Assembly (NCBI GenBank): GCA_964525045.1
Contig: CAZGFD010000002.1
Location: forward strand, 1-64,000
Direction of reading: 5' to 3'
Length of the DNA stretch: 64,000 bases
DNA from: G020348185 sp964525045
Lineage (GTDB): Bacteria > Nitrospirota > Nitrospiria > Nitrospirales > UBA8639
The position numbers and the translations under genes are program-made. The notes beneath the pieces were generated by a model that was given only the letters and a program-made list of their open reading frames with translations, did no database searches and had not been told where the DNA came from. Numbering within the stretch: the first letter of the stretch is position 1; each line of letters opens with the position of its first letter. Positions 1 through 9,300 of the stretch are shown one piece after another.

Positions 1-669
1 TGAAAAGCCTTCCTGACACAGGAAGGCTTCGGCTTGTTCCACCCGTGACAACGCAGCCCGCGTAATGGGAACCCCGCGGGGAACTCGGGAAGAAAGGCAG
101 GCAGCGGCCGGCTTATTCCAATTCGACAAATTTAGGGAATTGGCCAGCGCGCGAATCTCCCCCTTTCCGAACCCTGTTTCGACTAACGGACTCCGAACGC
201 CTAAGGCTCGGGCCGCTTGAATGCCAGGACGATCATCCTGGAGATCGTCGACATTCGTTCCATCAACAATACTCTGAAAACCCAATTCCTGCTGAATACC
301 TTTGAGAAGTTGGTACAAATCGGTTTTGCAATGAAAGCAACGATTCGCGTCATTGCGTACAAAATCTTCAATTAATAATTGATCCGTCTGGACTATTCTG
401 AGCGGTGCACCAATTTCTTCAATCACTTGTCGAACCATTTTCAATTCTATGTCGGGGAAGGTCGGAGAGACGGCAGTCACCGCAAGGGCCCGATTCCCTA
501 ATACCGTGTAGGCTGCCTTTAGGACCAACGTACTATCAATCCCGGCAGAAAAGGCTACAAGGGTTGAACCCATTTCCCTAAAAATGCTTTGCAGTTCAAG
601 ATATTTTTCCCGCAATGCAGGGATGTTTTCTATCGTACATCGTGTGTCTTCATTATTTTCTTCTGTCAT
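1..669 (-). CDS. larE: LarE, ATP-dependent sacrificial sulfur transferase (partial)
   Basis: Partial gene that runs off the left edge; 223 codons from the N terminus are visible. A PP-loop (residues about 38-46, VAFSAGIDST) marks an ATP pyrophosphatase. It is followed by RNDANRCFHCKTDLY, DGTNVDDLQDDRPG and KPAAACLSSRVPRG, the motif order of LarE. LarE adenylates the nicotinate-derived precursor of the nickel-pincer cofactor and then donates sulfur from its own cysteine; the Cys in ACLSSR is the expected sacrificial residue. The second PP-loop position is Ala (SAGID) rather than the usual Gly. ATG at 669 lies 14 nt downstream of rlmN on the same strand, so the two are probably co-transcribed. 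LarB/LarC are not in the window, so whether it makes the lactate racemase cofactor cannot be judged. Confidence 0.88.
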   Translation of the reverse strand, partial: MTEENNEDTRCTIENIPALREKYLELQSIFREMGSTLVAFSAGIDSTLVLKAAYTVLGNRALAVTAVSPTFPDIELKMVRQVIEEIGAPLRIVQTDQLLIEDFVRNDANRCFHCKTDLYQLLKGIQQELGFQSIVDGTNVDDLQDDRPGIQAARALGVRSPLVETGFGKGEIRALANSLNLSNWNKPAAACLSSRVPRGVPITRAALSRVEQAEAFLCQEGFS

Positions 670-683
670 ACGAGGAAGGCCTT

Positions 684-1760
684 TCAGGATTCCAGATGTC
701 CGAGCTGGCCACACGCACCGAGGACCTCACGACCTCGGCTTTTCCGAATAAACACGTCATAGCCTGCCTGACGGAGAACGGCTTGAAAACGAAGGATCAC
801 ATCATCCTCCGGTCGACCATAAAGGCTGTCCGGAAAGGCATTAAACGGAATGAGATTCACCTTACAGTGAATTCCTTTCAGCAGCTTCCGGAGCCGGTGG
901 GCATCTTCTATTGTATCATTCACCCCCGCCAACAAAACATATTCAAAGGTCAGTCGGCGTCTCGATTCTATTGGATAATCTCGGCACGCTTGCAGCAACT
1001 GATCAAGAGGATATAACGCATTGGCCGCGGGCATCAGCTGATCTCGCTGCTTGTCCGTTGTGGCATTTAATGAAACCGCCAGATTAATGCCCAATTTGGC
1101 TACCTCCTTAAACCGGGTGATCAATCCAGCCGTGGAGAGAGTAATACGGCGCCGCGAAAACCCCGTCCCCCATTGTGTATTGGTTAAACGCTCCACGGCA
1201 CTCGAAACCTGGTCGATGTTCGCCAGAGGCTCCCCCATCCCCATTAAGACGAGAGAGCTAATCGATTGACGGTCCTGAAGATCATCCTGCACAGTCAGCA
1301 CTTGCTCGACGATTTCATGGGCCTGGAGATTTCGCTTCAATCCCATCTTTCCAGTCAAACAAAAGGAACAATCTAAGGTGCATCCCACCTGAGTGGAAAG
1401 GCAAAGCGTCAGACGCCTCCCTTCGGGGATCAAGACACTTTCCACTTGCAGACCGTCTGAAAGCCCAAAGACATACTTCCGAGTCCCATCCCCGGAAGGG
1501 ATGGAGGCTGGTTGAGGCCATTTTACAATTGTCGCCATACTGTTCAATTGGCGTCGACCCGCAATGGAAATATCCGTCATCTGTTCAATCTCCCTGACGC
1601 GAGAGCGGTATAACCACCTAAGTATCTGAGAAGCGCGGTAAGCCGGCCAGTTCAATTCTGATACCAAAGCGCACATCTCCGGCCAACCAAGTGTCAGGAG
1701 GTTCACGGGGTGGGGCAAAGGATGAGCAGGAACCGTTGTTATATTAGTTTCAGGTTTCAA
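684..1760 (-). CDS. rlmN: RlmN, 23S rRNA A2503 / tRNA A37 C2-methyltransferase
   Basis: Radical SAM enzyme that methylates C2 of adenine 2503 in 23S rRNA and of A37 in some tRNAs. The cluster motif CTLDCSFC (CxxxCxxC) lies near residue 127, followed by GMGEPLAN, the SAM-binding GxGE region, and the second catalytic Cys near the C terminus (GACGQL). Length of about 358 aa is normal. The start is uncertain. The first in-frame start is TTG at 1760, but it lies inside a 7-nt-period repeat tract, so residues MKPET are encoded by the repeat. GTG at 1706, which begins V-N-L-L-T-L and matches the usual RlmN N terminus, is a good alternative. Neither has a strong Shine-Dalgarno. Confidence 0.93.
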   Translation of the reverse strand: MKPETNITTVPAHPLPHPVNLLTLGWPEMCALVSELNWPAYRASQILRWLYRSRVREIEQMTDISIAGRRQLNSMATIVKWPQPASIPSGDGTRKYVFGLSDGLQVESVLIPEGRRLTLCLSTQVGCTLDCSFCLTGKMGLKRNLQAHEIVEQVLTVQDDLQDRQSISSLVLMGMGEPLANIDQVSSAVERLTNTQWGTGFSRRRITLSTAGLITRFKEVAKLGINLAVSLNATTDKQRDQLMPAANALYPLDQLLQACRDYPIESRRRLTFEYVLLAGVNDTIEDAHRLRKLLKGIHCKVNLIPFNAFPDSLYGRPEDDVILRFQAVLRQAGYDVFIRKSRGREVLGACGQLGHLES

Positions 1761-1782
1761 GTTTCAGGTTTCAGATTTCGAG
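1747..1782. repeat. Heptamer-period repeat tract (TTTCAGG-type)
   Basis: Five consecutive 7-nt units (TTTCAGG, TTTCAAG, TTTCAGG, TTTCAGA, TTTCGAG) lie across the annotated start of rlmN. The same type of tract recurs in at least eight other intergenic spots of this window. Confidence 0.75.
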
Positions 1783-2311
1783 AAAATAAGATTTCGTGCT
1801 AAGACCGGAAAGCCATTTTACCTTGAATGAGTCTTTTGGGCACCTTGCCATCATGGGTTTTTTCAAGTACGGATCGGGTTGAAAGTTCATGTTAATACCA
1901 AAGAATGGTTTGAATGGATTTTTTTCAACCCTTTCAGAAAACACTACAAGGTACGTGCTGTATCCAAACAAATAACAGGAAAAAGTTGAAAAAGACCAAT
2001 CAAAATCATTCAATATTTAATGTTTAATTAGATTTTTTTTTGGAATCCTAAGTTCATACTTTAAACATGAAGCTGAAACACGTAAATTTTTTCTGGTCTG
2101 CTTTCCTAATTATCATTTATTATTTCTATACTACGAAATATAGTATTTTTCATAATTAGTGACTACAACTATTAGGCTTATATTCTCAGCTCAATAAAAG
2201 CGAAAGAAAATGGAATATGGAAATTATGAGTTGGAAATTATTTTATTAAGTTCTCTCTTGAATATTTTTGAAATTCTATAGTACACAAATCAAGCTTATA
2301 CAATTTTCTTG
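1783..2311. other. AT-rich gap with no convincing gene
   Basis: About 530 nt, clearly more AT-rich than its surroundings. An 80-codon minus-strand frame exists (2013-1771) but has no ribosome site, domain or coding character that I recognise, so I treat it as non-coding. It may be decayed sequence. Confidence 0.5.
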
Positions 2312-2340
2312 TTGACATTGCTTTAATTCAATGCTACAAA
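2312..2340 (+). promoter_or_regulatory. Putative sigma-70-type promoter for the HARE-HTH gene
   Basis: A perfect -35 box TTGACA (2312-2317) is separated by 17 nt from TACAAA (2335-2340, 4 of 6 consensus). Transcription would begin near 2347, about 20 nt ahead of the ATG at 2369. Confidence 0.5.
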
Positions 2341-2368
2341 GCAAGCATATAATGATGAGGGCCATTAC

Positions 2369-2899
2369 ATGGAGGAAAAAAAGGATGAATTAAAGGATAT
2401 TATTGTCGGGCTCGGGCAGCGAATCAGTGCGTATGAAGACACCCTGAAAGATCTACAAAAAAAACGGGAGCGGTTAAATGAAGAGATCGCGACGACTGAG
2501 AAATACATCGAGCTGGCAAAGACTTTATATCGTGTCGAAGCTGACAAAGCGAAATTGGCCAGTCTGTCCAGTCAAATTATTACGGACGAGAAAGGTGAAT
2601 TGCCACCTTCGAACACGGATGTTACGGACCAATCGCGAGAAATACTTTTAGGTCGGAGCAAATATGTTGGTATGAGTGTCCCGGATGCTGTCTATCAAAT
2701 CCTGCGAGAAGCCCATCGGCCCTTACATGCCAAGGACCTGTACCAACAGTTATTGGAAGGTGGAATGCGAATTCGTGGGAAGACCCCCGTCACGTCAGTG
2801 GCCACGTCATTGAAACGAGATCGCCGGTTTCGAAAAGTCGGGCCGAATACTTTCGAAGTCATTAACGAAGGGGATAAATCCCTCACGCAAGCCGTGTGA
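2369..2899 (+). CDS. Coiled-coil protein with C-terminal HARE-HTH domain
   Basis: 176 aa. Residues 1-70 are highly charged with a heptad pattern typical of a coiled coil. Residues 95-165 (SVPDAVYQILREAHRPLHAK, then a DLY...L.EGG core, KTPVTSVATSL, and a final FRKVGPNTFEV strand) match the HARE-HTH winged-helix family, found in RNA polymerase delta subunits and restriction-linked proteins. It is likely a DNA-binding or transcription-associated protein; no enzymatic domain is visible. ATG at 2369 has GAGG 8 nt upstream and a good promoter. A tiny Lys/Ala-rich peptide gene follows 53 nt downstream. Confidence 0.75.
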   Translation: MEEKKDELKDIIVGLGQRISAYEDTLKDLQKKRERLNEEIATTEKYIELAKTLYRVEADKAKLASLSSQIITDEKGELPPSNTDVTDQSREILLGRSKYVGMSVPDAVYQILREAHRPLHAKDLYQQLLEGGMRIRGKTPVTSVATSLKRDRRFRKVGPNTFEVINEGDKSLTQAV

Positions 2900-2952
2900 A
2901 AGTCGGCAAGCGACCGCTTGCGTCGCCCAAGAGTTGAAAGGAGGTGAGTGAG

Positions 2953-3033
2953 TTGCCAGTTAAAAAGAAAGCACCTGCTAAGAAAAAGCCAGCTGCGAAG
3001 ACTAAGGCGAAGGCTAAATCCAAGAAGAAGTAA
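2953..3033 (+). CDS. 26-residue Lys/Ala/Pro-rich basic peptide (histone H1-tail-like)
   Basis: TTG start at 2953 is preceded by an ideal Shine-Dalgarno, AGGAGGTGA (2939-2947). The 26 residues consist of Lys (14), Ala (6), Pro (3) and one each of Val, Ser and Thr after the start, with KKKAPAKKKPAAK in the middle and KSKKK at the end, then TAA. The composition resembles histone H1/HU-like lysine-rich tails that bind DNA or RNA non-specifically. It lies directly after the HARE-HTH gene and before a hairpin, consistent with a two-gene unit. The function is inferred from composition alone. Confidence 0.6.
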   Translation: MPVKKKAPAKKKPAAKTKAKAKSKKK

Positions 3034-3056
3034 TGCCTCCCTCCCGCCGGTAGTAC

Positions 3057-3100
3057 CGCCGGGGGCGGGGCCACTCGCTCCCGGCGTGTTTATCTTTTCT
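3057..3100 (+). terminator. Probable intrinsic terminator
   Basis: CGCCGGG (3057-3063) pairs with CCCGGCG (3080-3086), followed by a T-rich stretch (GTGTTTATCTTTTCTT). It would end the HARE-HTH/basic-peptide transcript. The loop is long (16 nt). Confidence 0.5.
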
Positions 3101-3163
3101 TCACTTTCCCTTCCCTATCTGAAAATATTCAACGTCATCCATTTGCTCGGATCGCTCCCCTAA

Positions 3164-3330
3164 TTGGTAGTCGCAGCATCTCATGCTGCTTCTTCAGGCA
3201 ATATCAGGAGGAGTTCCTACTTCAAAAAAACAGGGCTAAGAATTGGGACGTGCTTCGACTCGCTGGTTTTTGGGAATCTACCTGATGAGGTTCTGACAGA
3301 AGGCAGCATGAGATGCTGCAGCTACAATAG
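3164..3330. repeat. Inverted pair of GTAG-headed REP-like palindromes
   Basis: The first unit is GGTAGTC plus the palindrome GCAGCATCTCATGCTGC (3173-3189). The second, in opposite orientation, is GCAGCATGAGATGCTGC (3303-3319) plus AGCTACAA. The pair encloses about 113 nt, giving a BIME-like unit in the gap before prfC. Related units occur at 14980-15078 and 40556-40578. Confidence 0.75.
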
Positions 3331-3351
3331 GAAAAGGCCGGAGCACTGGGT

Positions 3352-4953
3352 TTATCCCATTTCCAGAAACGTATGGTTTGGGTTCCGTTCCCGGGCGAAG
3401 TTTTTGGACCACCCCGTACGAAAGAGAACTACCGGGCGATCGCGGCTGTCTTTGACCACCATCGCATCGGAGGGCGGCTTGAACGTCTCGACCTCACCCA
3501 TAAGCCACGCACTAGACTCAAAAGGGAGCACATCCAGAACCACTTCGACCCGATACTCGCTCCGTAACCGAAAGACCAGCACATCGAATTGGAGTTTCCC
3601 CACCGCAGCCACGAAAAACTCCAACTCATCCAAGCTGCGAAGAACTTGAATGGTGCCTTCCAACGCCAACTGCTCTATTCCTTTATCAAACGATTTTCGT
3701 TTTCCGGTATCAGTGGGGCGGATCCGAGCAAACACTTCCGGCTGAAACTGGGGAAGGGGTTTATAGTTGAACCCATCGGTCAGTGAGATGGTATCTCCAA
3801 TTTGAAAGACTCCAGGATTGATAATGCCAATGATGTCCCCGGGATAGGCCACATCGAGGGTATTGCGGTTCTTTGCGACCATGCTGTGAGGTCGTGTGAG
3901 TCGAACCTCACTTTTTCCTCGATGATGCTTGACCACCATGTCGCGTTCGAACCGCCCGGAGCAGATTCGCAAAAAGGCCGTACTATCTCGATGGCGAGGA
4001 TTCATATTGGCTTGAAGTTTGAAGACATACGCGCTGAAGGAAGTCGCTGCAGGATCAATGAGTGTTTCCTGACCATCGGGCGTATCTGCCAACCGCCCTC
4101 GGGCAGAGGGTGCCAAATCGACGAATGCATCAAAAAAGATCTCGACTCCAAAATTAGTCAAGGCTGATCCAAAAAAGACCGGGGTAACTTTTCCGTTTTG
4201 GAATTCGTCTATTGAGAACGGGTTTCCCGCCACTTCCAGCAATTCCAAATCATGCTGTAACTGCTCCCACAGGTGAGAAGGAATTCGATCTTGGACATGA
4301 GGCCCATTCAACCAAAGTTCTGTCAGTTCAGGTTTTGCGGCTCCTGCGGAGGCCGTTTTCGTGTACATCATCAAACGCTGCGTGTTCCGCTCCACCACAC
4401 CAAGGAATTCCCTTCCGGAGCCCACGGGCCAATTCATGGCACTGGCATGGATCCCCAGGACTTCTTCGACCTCCGCCATGAGGTCCAACGGAGCTCGACC
4501 GGGCAAATCCATTTTATTGATAAATGTCAAGACAGGAATATTTCGCAGCCGGCACACCTCAAAAAGTTTTCTCGTTTGAGTTTCCACCCCTTTGGCTGCA
4601 TCAATGACCATGATGGCGCTATCTGCAGCGGTGAGCGTGCGGTAGGTATCTTCGCAAAAATCCTGGTGCCCGGGAGTATCAAGCACATTGATCACCGCAT
4701 CTTTATACGGAAACTGCATAGCGGACGCTGTGATAGAAATGCCCCGCTCTTGTTCCATTTCCATCCAATCGGACGTCGCCAGCTTTCCGCTTTTACGGGA
4801 ACCGACCATCCCGGCTGTCCGGACCATTCCTGAATACAACAGCAATTTTTCGGTCAGCGTGGTTTTTCCGGCATCTGGATGGCTAATGATCGCAAAGGTG
4901 CGACGCTTGCCTGCCGCAATACGCACCTCAGACTGCAATTGTTGGTTACTCAT
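3352..4953 (-). CDS. prfC: Peptide chain release factor 3 (RF3)
   Basis: 533-aa translational GTPase that recycles RF1/RF2 from the ribosome after peptide release. G1 (SHPDAGKT), G2/G3 (GISITAS, DTPGHQDF) and G4 (NKMD) are all present, followed by EF-Tu-like domain II and the RF3 C-terminal domain. The length fits the family (about 530 aa). I choose ATG at 4953 (MSNQQ) over an upstream TTG at 4959. It lies 36 nt after tolC on the same strand, at the tail of the efflux operon, but its function is unrelated. Confidence 0.95.
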   Translation of the reverse strand: MSNQQLQSEVRIAAGKRRTFAIISHPDAGKTTLTEKLLLYSGMVRTAGMVGSRKSGKLATSDWMEMEQERGISITASAMQFPYKDAVINVLDTPGHQDFCEDTYRTLTAADSAIMVIDAAKGVETQTRKLFEVCRLRNIPVLTFINKMDLPGRAPLDLMAEVEEVLGIHASAMNWPVGSGREFLGVVERNTQRLMMYTKTASAGAAKPELTELWLNGPHVQDRIPSHLWEQLQHDLELLEVAGNPFSIDEFQNGKVTPVFFGSALTNFGVEIFFDAFVDLAPSARGRLADTPDGQETLIDPAATSFSAYVFKLQANMNPRHRDSTAFLRICSGRFERDMVVKHHRGKSEVRLTRPHSMVAKNRNTLDVAYPGDIIGIINPGVFQIGDTISLTDGFNYKPLPQFQPEVFARIRPTDTGKRKSFDKGIEQLALEGTIQVLRSLDELEFFVAAVGKLQFDVLVFRLRSEYRVEVVLDVLPFESSAWLMGEVETFKPPSDAMVVKDSRDRPVVLFRTGWSKNFARERNPNHTFLEMG

Positions 4954-4989
4954 GACCAAAACCCGATTATTAAAGATTCCTTCTCTTCC

Positions 4990-6330
4990 TTATAAATCCT
5001 GCAACCGACCTTGGGCCCGGGCCAGATTGACCCGTGACGCGTTAAACCTGAACAGGGCTTGGATGACATTATCCCGAGCTATCGCCAAAGAAGTTTGCGC
5101 ATTGGTCACTTCAATATTCGTCGCCACACCAACCGCAAATCGCTCTCTCGCCAGTTCCACTTCCAACAGGGCCTGCTGTCGGCCTTCCTCAGCCACGGCG
5201 ACCTGCTGTTTCGCTGACTCCAATGTCAGCAACGCCTCTCGCACTTCAAGGGTAACCTGAAAACGAAGGTCCTTCGCACGAATGTCTTCCTGTCGAACCT
5301 GACTTCGGCTCTCGGAAATTCGCCCTTCGCGTTGCCCCCCATCGAAAATGGGAATTGATAAAAGCAATTCTAAATTGTGGGTGGTGAGCACATCTCCAGG
5401 TTGAAGCCCAACCAATCCTACATCACCTGAGCCACTCAAGGAAGGAAGTCTTTCACTTTTCACGGAGCTCAGCGTAAGGTTAGCCAGCCGCTGGCGTCGG
5501 GCTTGAGCCTCAAGCTCAACCCGATTCGCCATCGCCACAAGCATGGCATCTTCAGGGGTCTGCGGGGGAACATCGATAAGCTTTAATTCATCAGTTAATA
5601 AGATATCCACCTCAAATGGTATGCCCATGGCTCGAATCAGGTTGAGTTTAGAGCGCCCCGCTTCAGTCCGTGCCTCTACAAAACGGATTCTCTCATTCTC
5701 CAACTGGACCTTCGCACGAGTCACGTCGAGACTGGTTGCCATCCCCGCCGCTTTCCTTTCCGTCGCTAACCGCAGAAGCTCTCGATTGAGCAACACATTT
5801 GCACGACGCGCTTTTACAGCTGCTTCAGCACCTAAGGCCTCGAAATAGATGAGAGCTACGGTGGCCATCGTGTCCCGCTTGGTCACTTCAAGCTCATATT
5901 CAGCAACCTCGATCCCCGCGCGTGATGCCTGCCATCGTTGAATTAAGCTCATGCTTAATAAGTTTTGCGTGAGAAAGGCTCGGGTCCCATAGAAATCAAA
6001 ATCGTCGGATACCCGTGGAATCCCTCCGAAATTTCCAAGAAAGAATCTTCGATTGGCCGCGGTGACATTACCTGAAAAATTGGGCAACATCGTTCCGAGC
6101 TGCGTGACGGCAACCGCCCTGGACTCTTTAATCCGTTGTCTTGACAGCTGCACGGTGGGATTTTGTTCAACGGAAACTTTCATCGCATTCCGAAGACTGA
6201 GCCGCAATTCAGGAGTGGGAGGCAAAGAAGTCTCCTCCCCATCAGCCGCCCGGGCACCAGCGTCAGGCCACCCCACAAGTAGCAGTATCCCTATTAGGGA
6301 AAAAGTCGCAAAGCAAAAATATCGACGCAT
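4990..6330 (-). CDS. TolC-family outer membrane efflux channel
   Basis: 446 aa. ATG at 6330 (MRRYFCF) is chosen because AAGGGGGG lies about 8 nt upstream; the longer frame begins with an unsupported TTG at 6357. A signal peptide (IGILLLVGWP then AGARAA) precedes two repeated outer-membrane-efflux domains rich in long alpha helices. It is the outer membrane duct for the RND pump encoded immediately upstream (41-nt gap) and completes the tripartite system: adaptor, pump, channel. Confidence 0.9.
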   Translation of the reverse strand: MRRYFCFATFSLIGILLLVGWPDAGARAADGEETSLPPTPELRLSLRNAMKVSVEQNPTVQLSRQRIKESRAVAVTQLGTMLPNFSGNVTAANRRFFLGNFGGIPRVSDDFDFYGTRAFLTQNLLSMSLIQRWQASRAGIEVAEYELEVTKRDTMATVALIYFEALGAEAAVKARRANVLLNRELLRLATERKAAGMATSLDVTRAKVQLENERIRFVEARTEAGRSKLNLIRAMGIPFEVDILLTDELKLIDVPPQTPEDAMLVAMANRVELEAQARRQRLANLTLSSVKSERLPSLSGSGDVGLVGLQPGDVLTTHNLELLLSIPIFDGGQREGRISESRSQVRQEDIRAKDLRFQVTLEVREALLTLESAKQQVAVAEEGRQQALLEVELARERFAVGVATNIEVTNAQTSLAIARDNVIQALFRFNASRVNLARAQGRLQDL

Positions 6331-6371
6331 AATTTCTACCCCCCTTACTACGATCAATTGGTTGTATCTGA

Positions 6372-9300
6372 TTACGCTTCACTCATTCCAGTTGCCACAA
6401 CTTTTCTGGATATGCGCTGTTGTTGGCGCTTTAACTTCGTTTCCATCAGCAGACTAAACAGGCTGGGAACGACCAGGAGAGTAAATACCGTCGAAACGAT
6501 GAGCCCGCCAAGCACCACACTGCCAATACCACGATATAATTCAGAGCCCGCACCTGAGGACATGACCAACGGTAACAACCCAAAGGTGGTCGTCAACATA
6601 CTCATCATAATAGGACGGACCCGGGACCGGACCGACTCTCGAATGGCCTCTCGAACGGCAAGACCCCGAGCAGGTTCAGATTCGGAGGAGGCCGTGTCAG
6701 GGTCTTTCCCGGAATCCATGAAATTGATGGTCTGGTGGACGACCAGAATGGCGTTATTCACTACAACACCAATCAGAATGACAAATCCAAGCATCGTGAG
6801 AACATCGAGCGGTTGATAGGTCACAAAAAGGTTGACTAAAAACAATCCTGCAAATCCTCCGGCTGCGGCCAAGGGCACGCTGAAAATAATCACAAAGGGA
6901 TACAAAAAACTCTCAAATAATGCGGCCATGAGAAGATAGGTGAGGATCAGGGCCAACAGAAAATTCCATTTCAACGCATTATAGGTTTGGGTAAGATCGT
7001 CAGCCGTTCCTGACAGGTGAAGATGATAGAGCCTACCTAAGTTCCCACTCTGCTGAAGCGGCACGATGATTTGATCACGGATCATATTCATCGCGGTTTC
7101 CAGTGGCATTTCCCCAGGTGGGATGACTTGAATGACGATCGACCGTTCCCGTTCGATATGATCGATTTGCTCCGGGCCTGATACCAATTCAATATCAGCA
7201 ATCGCTCCCAGTGTTGTCAGCTTTCCCGCGCGTGTATAGATGGGAATGGAGCCCAGGTCCTGGGTGGCGGCGGCATACCGATCTTCTCCCCTGACGGTCA
7301 AATCAATTTCGTCTCCTTCGAATTGATAGTCACTGGCCTTCGCTCCGTCCACCAGCGCATCGACCGTGAACCCCACTTCCCGATTGGTCATTTGGACATC
7401 AGCCGCACGGTCACGTTTCAACCGGACATGGACTTCGGGACTCCCGAGATCGAGACTGGGTTTAGGCCGAACCTGCGACCCAGGAAGAATTCCCCGTACC
7501 TGCCCGAAAATTTGCCCCCCCAAGGCGATGAGGGTCTCCATTTCCGGACCGGTAATTTCTATGTCGATATTTCGTCCTTCACCAAGTCCACGCTGAAACA
7601 GGCTACTTTGAGTCACGATGCTGATCACCCCGGGGAGGTCGGCTGTTGCGCGTCTAAACAAAGGGATCAGTTCCTTGATTCGGGCGTCTTCATTGGTCCT
7701 CCCTCCCATGAACACCGACCGCCCCCTCGCAACATAAAAGAAATTACGAATTCCAGGACCGTCTAAGGCCGCTTCTTCGGGTGACCCGGGTTCAACCTCC
7801 CAATAGGGTCTGAGCACGGCTTCTATTGTCTTGCCCATCTTCAGGAATTCATCGGTGTTGTACCCTGGGGGAGGAAGCAAAATACCAATAATGAGGTTCC
7901 GGTTTCCCGTTGGTAAGTACTCGGCTCGAGGAAAGAGCATGACGGTAATTCCCACAGCCAAGAGCGTGAGACCGACAACCGTGACGATTCTTCTGAAGGT
8001 GGTGCCGCACAACCAATACACAAAATCGGCAAATCGCCCCGAATTGATTCCGAGCCGTTCAAGATAAACTCCTCCATGATGAAGCCAGTCATTGACTCGT
8101 TCTCGAATTGAAGAATGTTTCCTTGCTTCCCTGCCCCCATGTTGGGGGGCAATCGTCAGGATCCTTGCAGATAAGCTGGGAATTACCGTAATGGAGACCA
8201 GTAAACTGAGTCCGACACCGGCACTAATTGCGATCGCAATATCGCGAAAAAGTTGGCCGGCCTGTTCCTCGACAAAGACAATTGGGAAAAACACGGCAAT
8301 AGTGGTCAGGGTGCTGGCCAAAACCGCTCCCCACACTTCCACCGTCCCATCATAAGCAGCGCGCATTAAGGGTTTCCCTAATTCACGATGCCGATAAATG
8401 TTCTCCAACACCACAATGGAATTGTCGACCAGCATCCCTGCGGCAAAGGTCATTCCTGCCAAACTGATGACATTGAGATTCCGCCCCAGAAGCCAAAGGG
8501 TGATAAACGTTCCCATGATGCTGATCGGAATAGCTAAACCAATGACCATAGTCGTACTTCCCGTGCGAAGGAAGAGATAGAGCACGGTAATCGCCAAAAC
8601 ACTCCCGACAATGAGATTTTGCTGCACCAACGAAAGTGAACTATAGATGTAATCGGTCTCATCGTAGACCTGAAACAAGGTGAACCCGCGAGGGTGCAGC
8701 AACTCGACATTGAGTTCCTCCACGGCCTCCCTGAGGCCCGCCATAATTTCCAATACATTGGCGCCGGTTTCTCTGACCGCATTGACCGCGATGCAGGGGG
8801 CCCCTCGTTGTCGAACCACATGAAGAGGATCTTTGTAGGTCAATCGAACCGAGGCAAGATCCCGAACATAAATCGGAGCACCGTTTCTTCGCGCCACGAC
8901 AACATTTTCAATTTGTTCAGGACTCTTGTATTCCCCAACCGTTCGAACCACATAGGTTCGTTTCCCTTCATCAAAATCACCCGCACTAAAATCCCGGTTT
9001 TCTTCATCCAAAGCCTGAGCCAGATCCATAACGGTCAAGGATCTGGCCGCCAGCTTAGCCGGATCTACGATCACTTGAACTTCGCGCTCACGACCACCAT
9101 AGATGTTCGAAGCGGCAACCCCCTTAACCCGCTCAAACCGGGATTTAATGACATCTTCGGCAAAATCCCTCATTGTGTCGATATCTTCAGGGTTATCTTC
9201 TAAGGGTTGAAAAATGAACCACCCGATGGCGGATCCTGCAGTATCCGCGCTACTGATGACCGGCTCATCAACCTCACTGGGATATTGTCTGACTTGATTC

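Noticed and set aside
1771..2013. 80-codon minus-strand frame next to rlmN
   Set aside because: AT-rich gap, no ribosome site, no coherent domain; sequence looks non-coding.
2312..2353. TATAAT at 2348 as the -10 box for TTGACA at 2312
   Set aside because: Spacing is 30 nt, too long; TACAAA at 2335 gives 17 nt.
3164..3649. 161-codon plus-strand frame opposite prfC
   Set aside because: Shadow of prfC and the REP pair; no domain.
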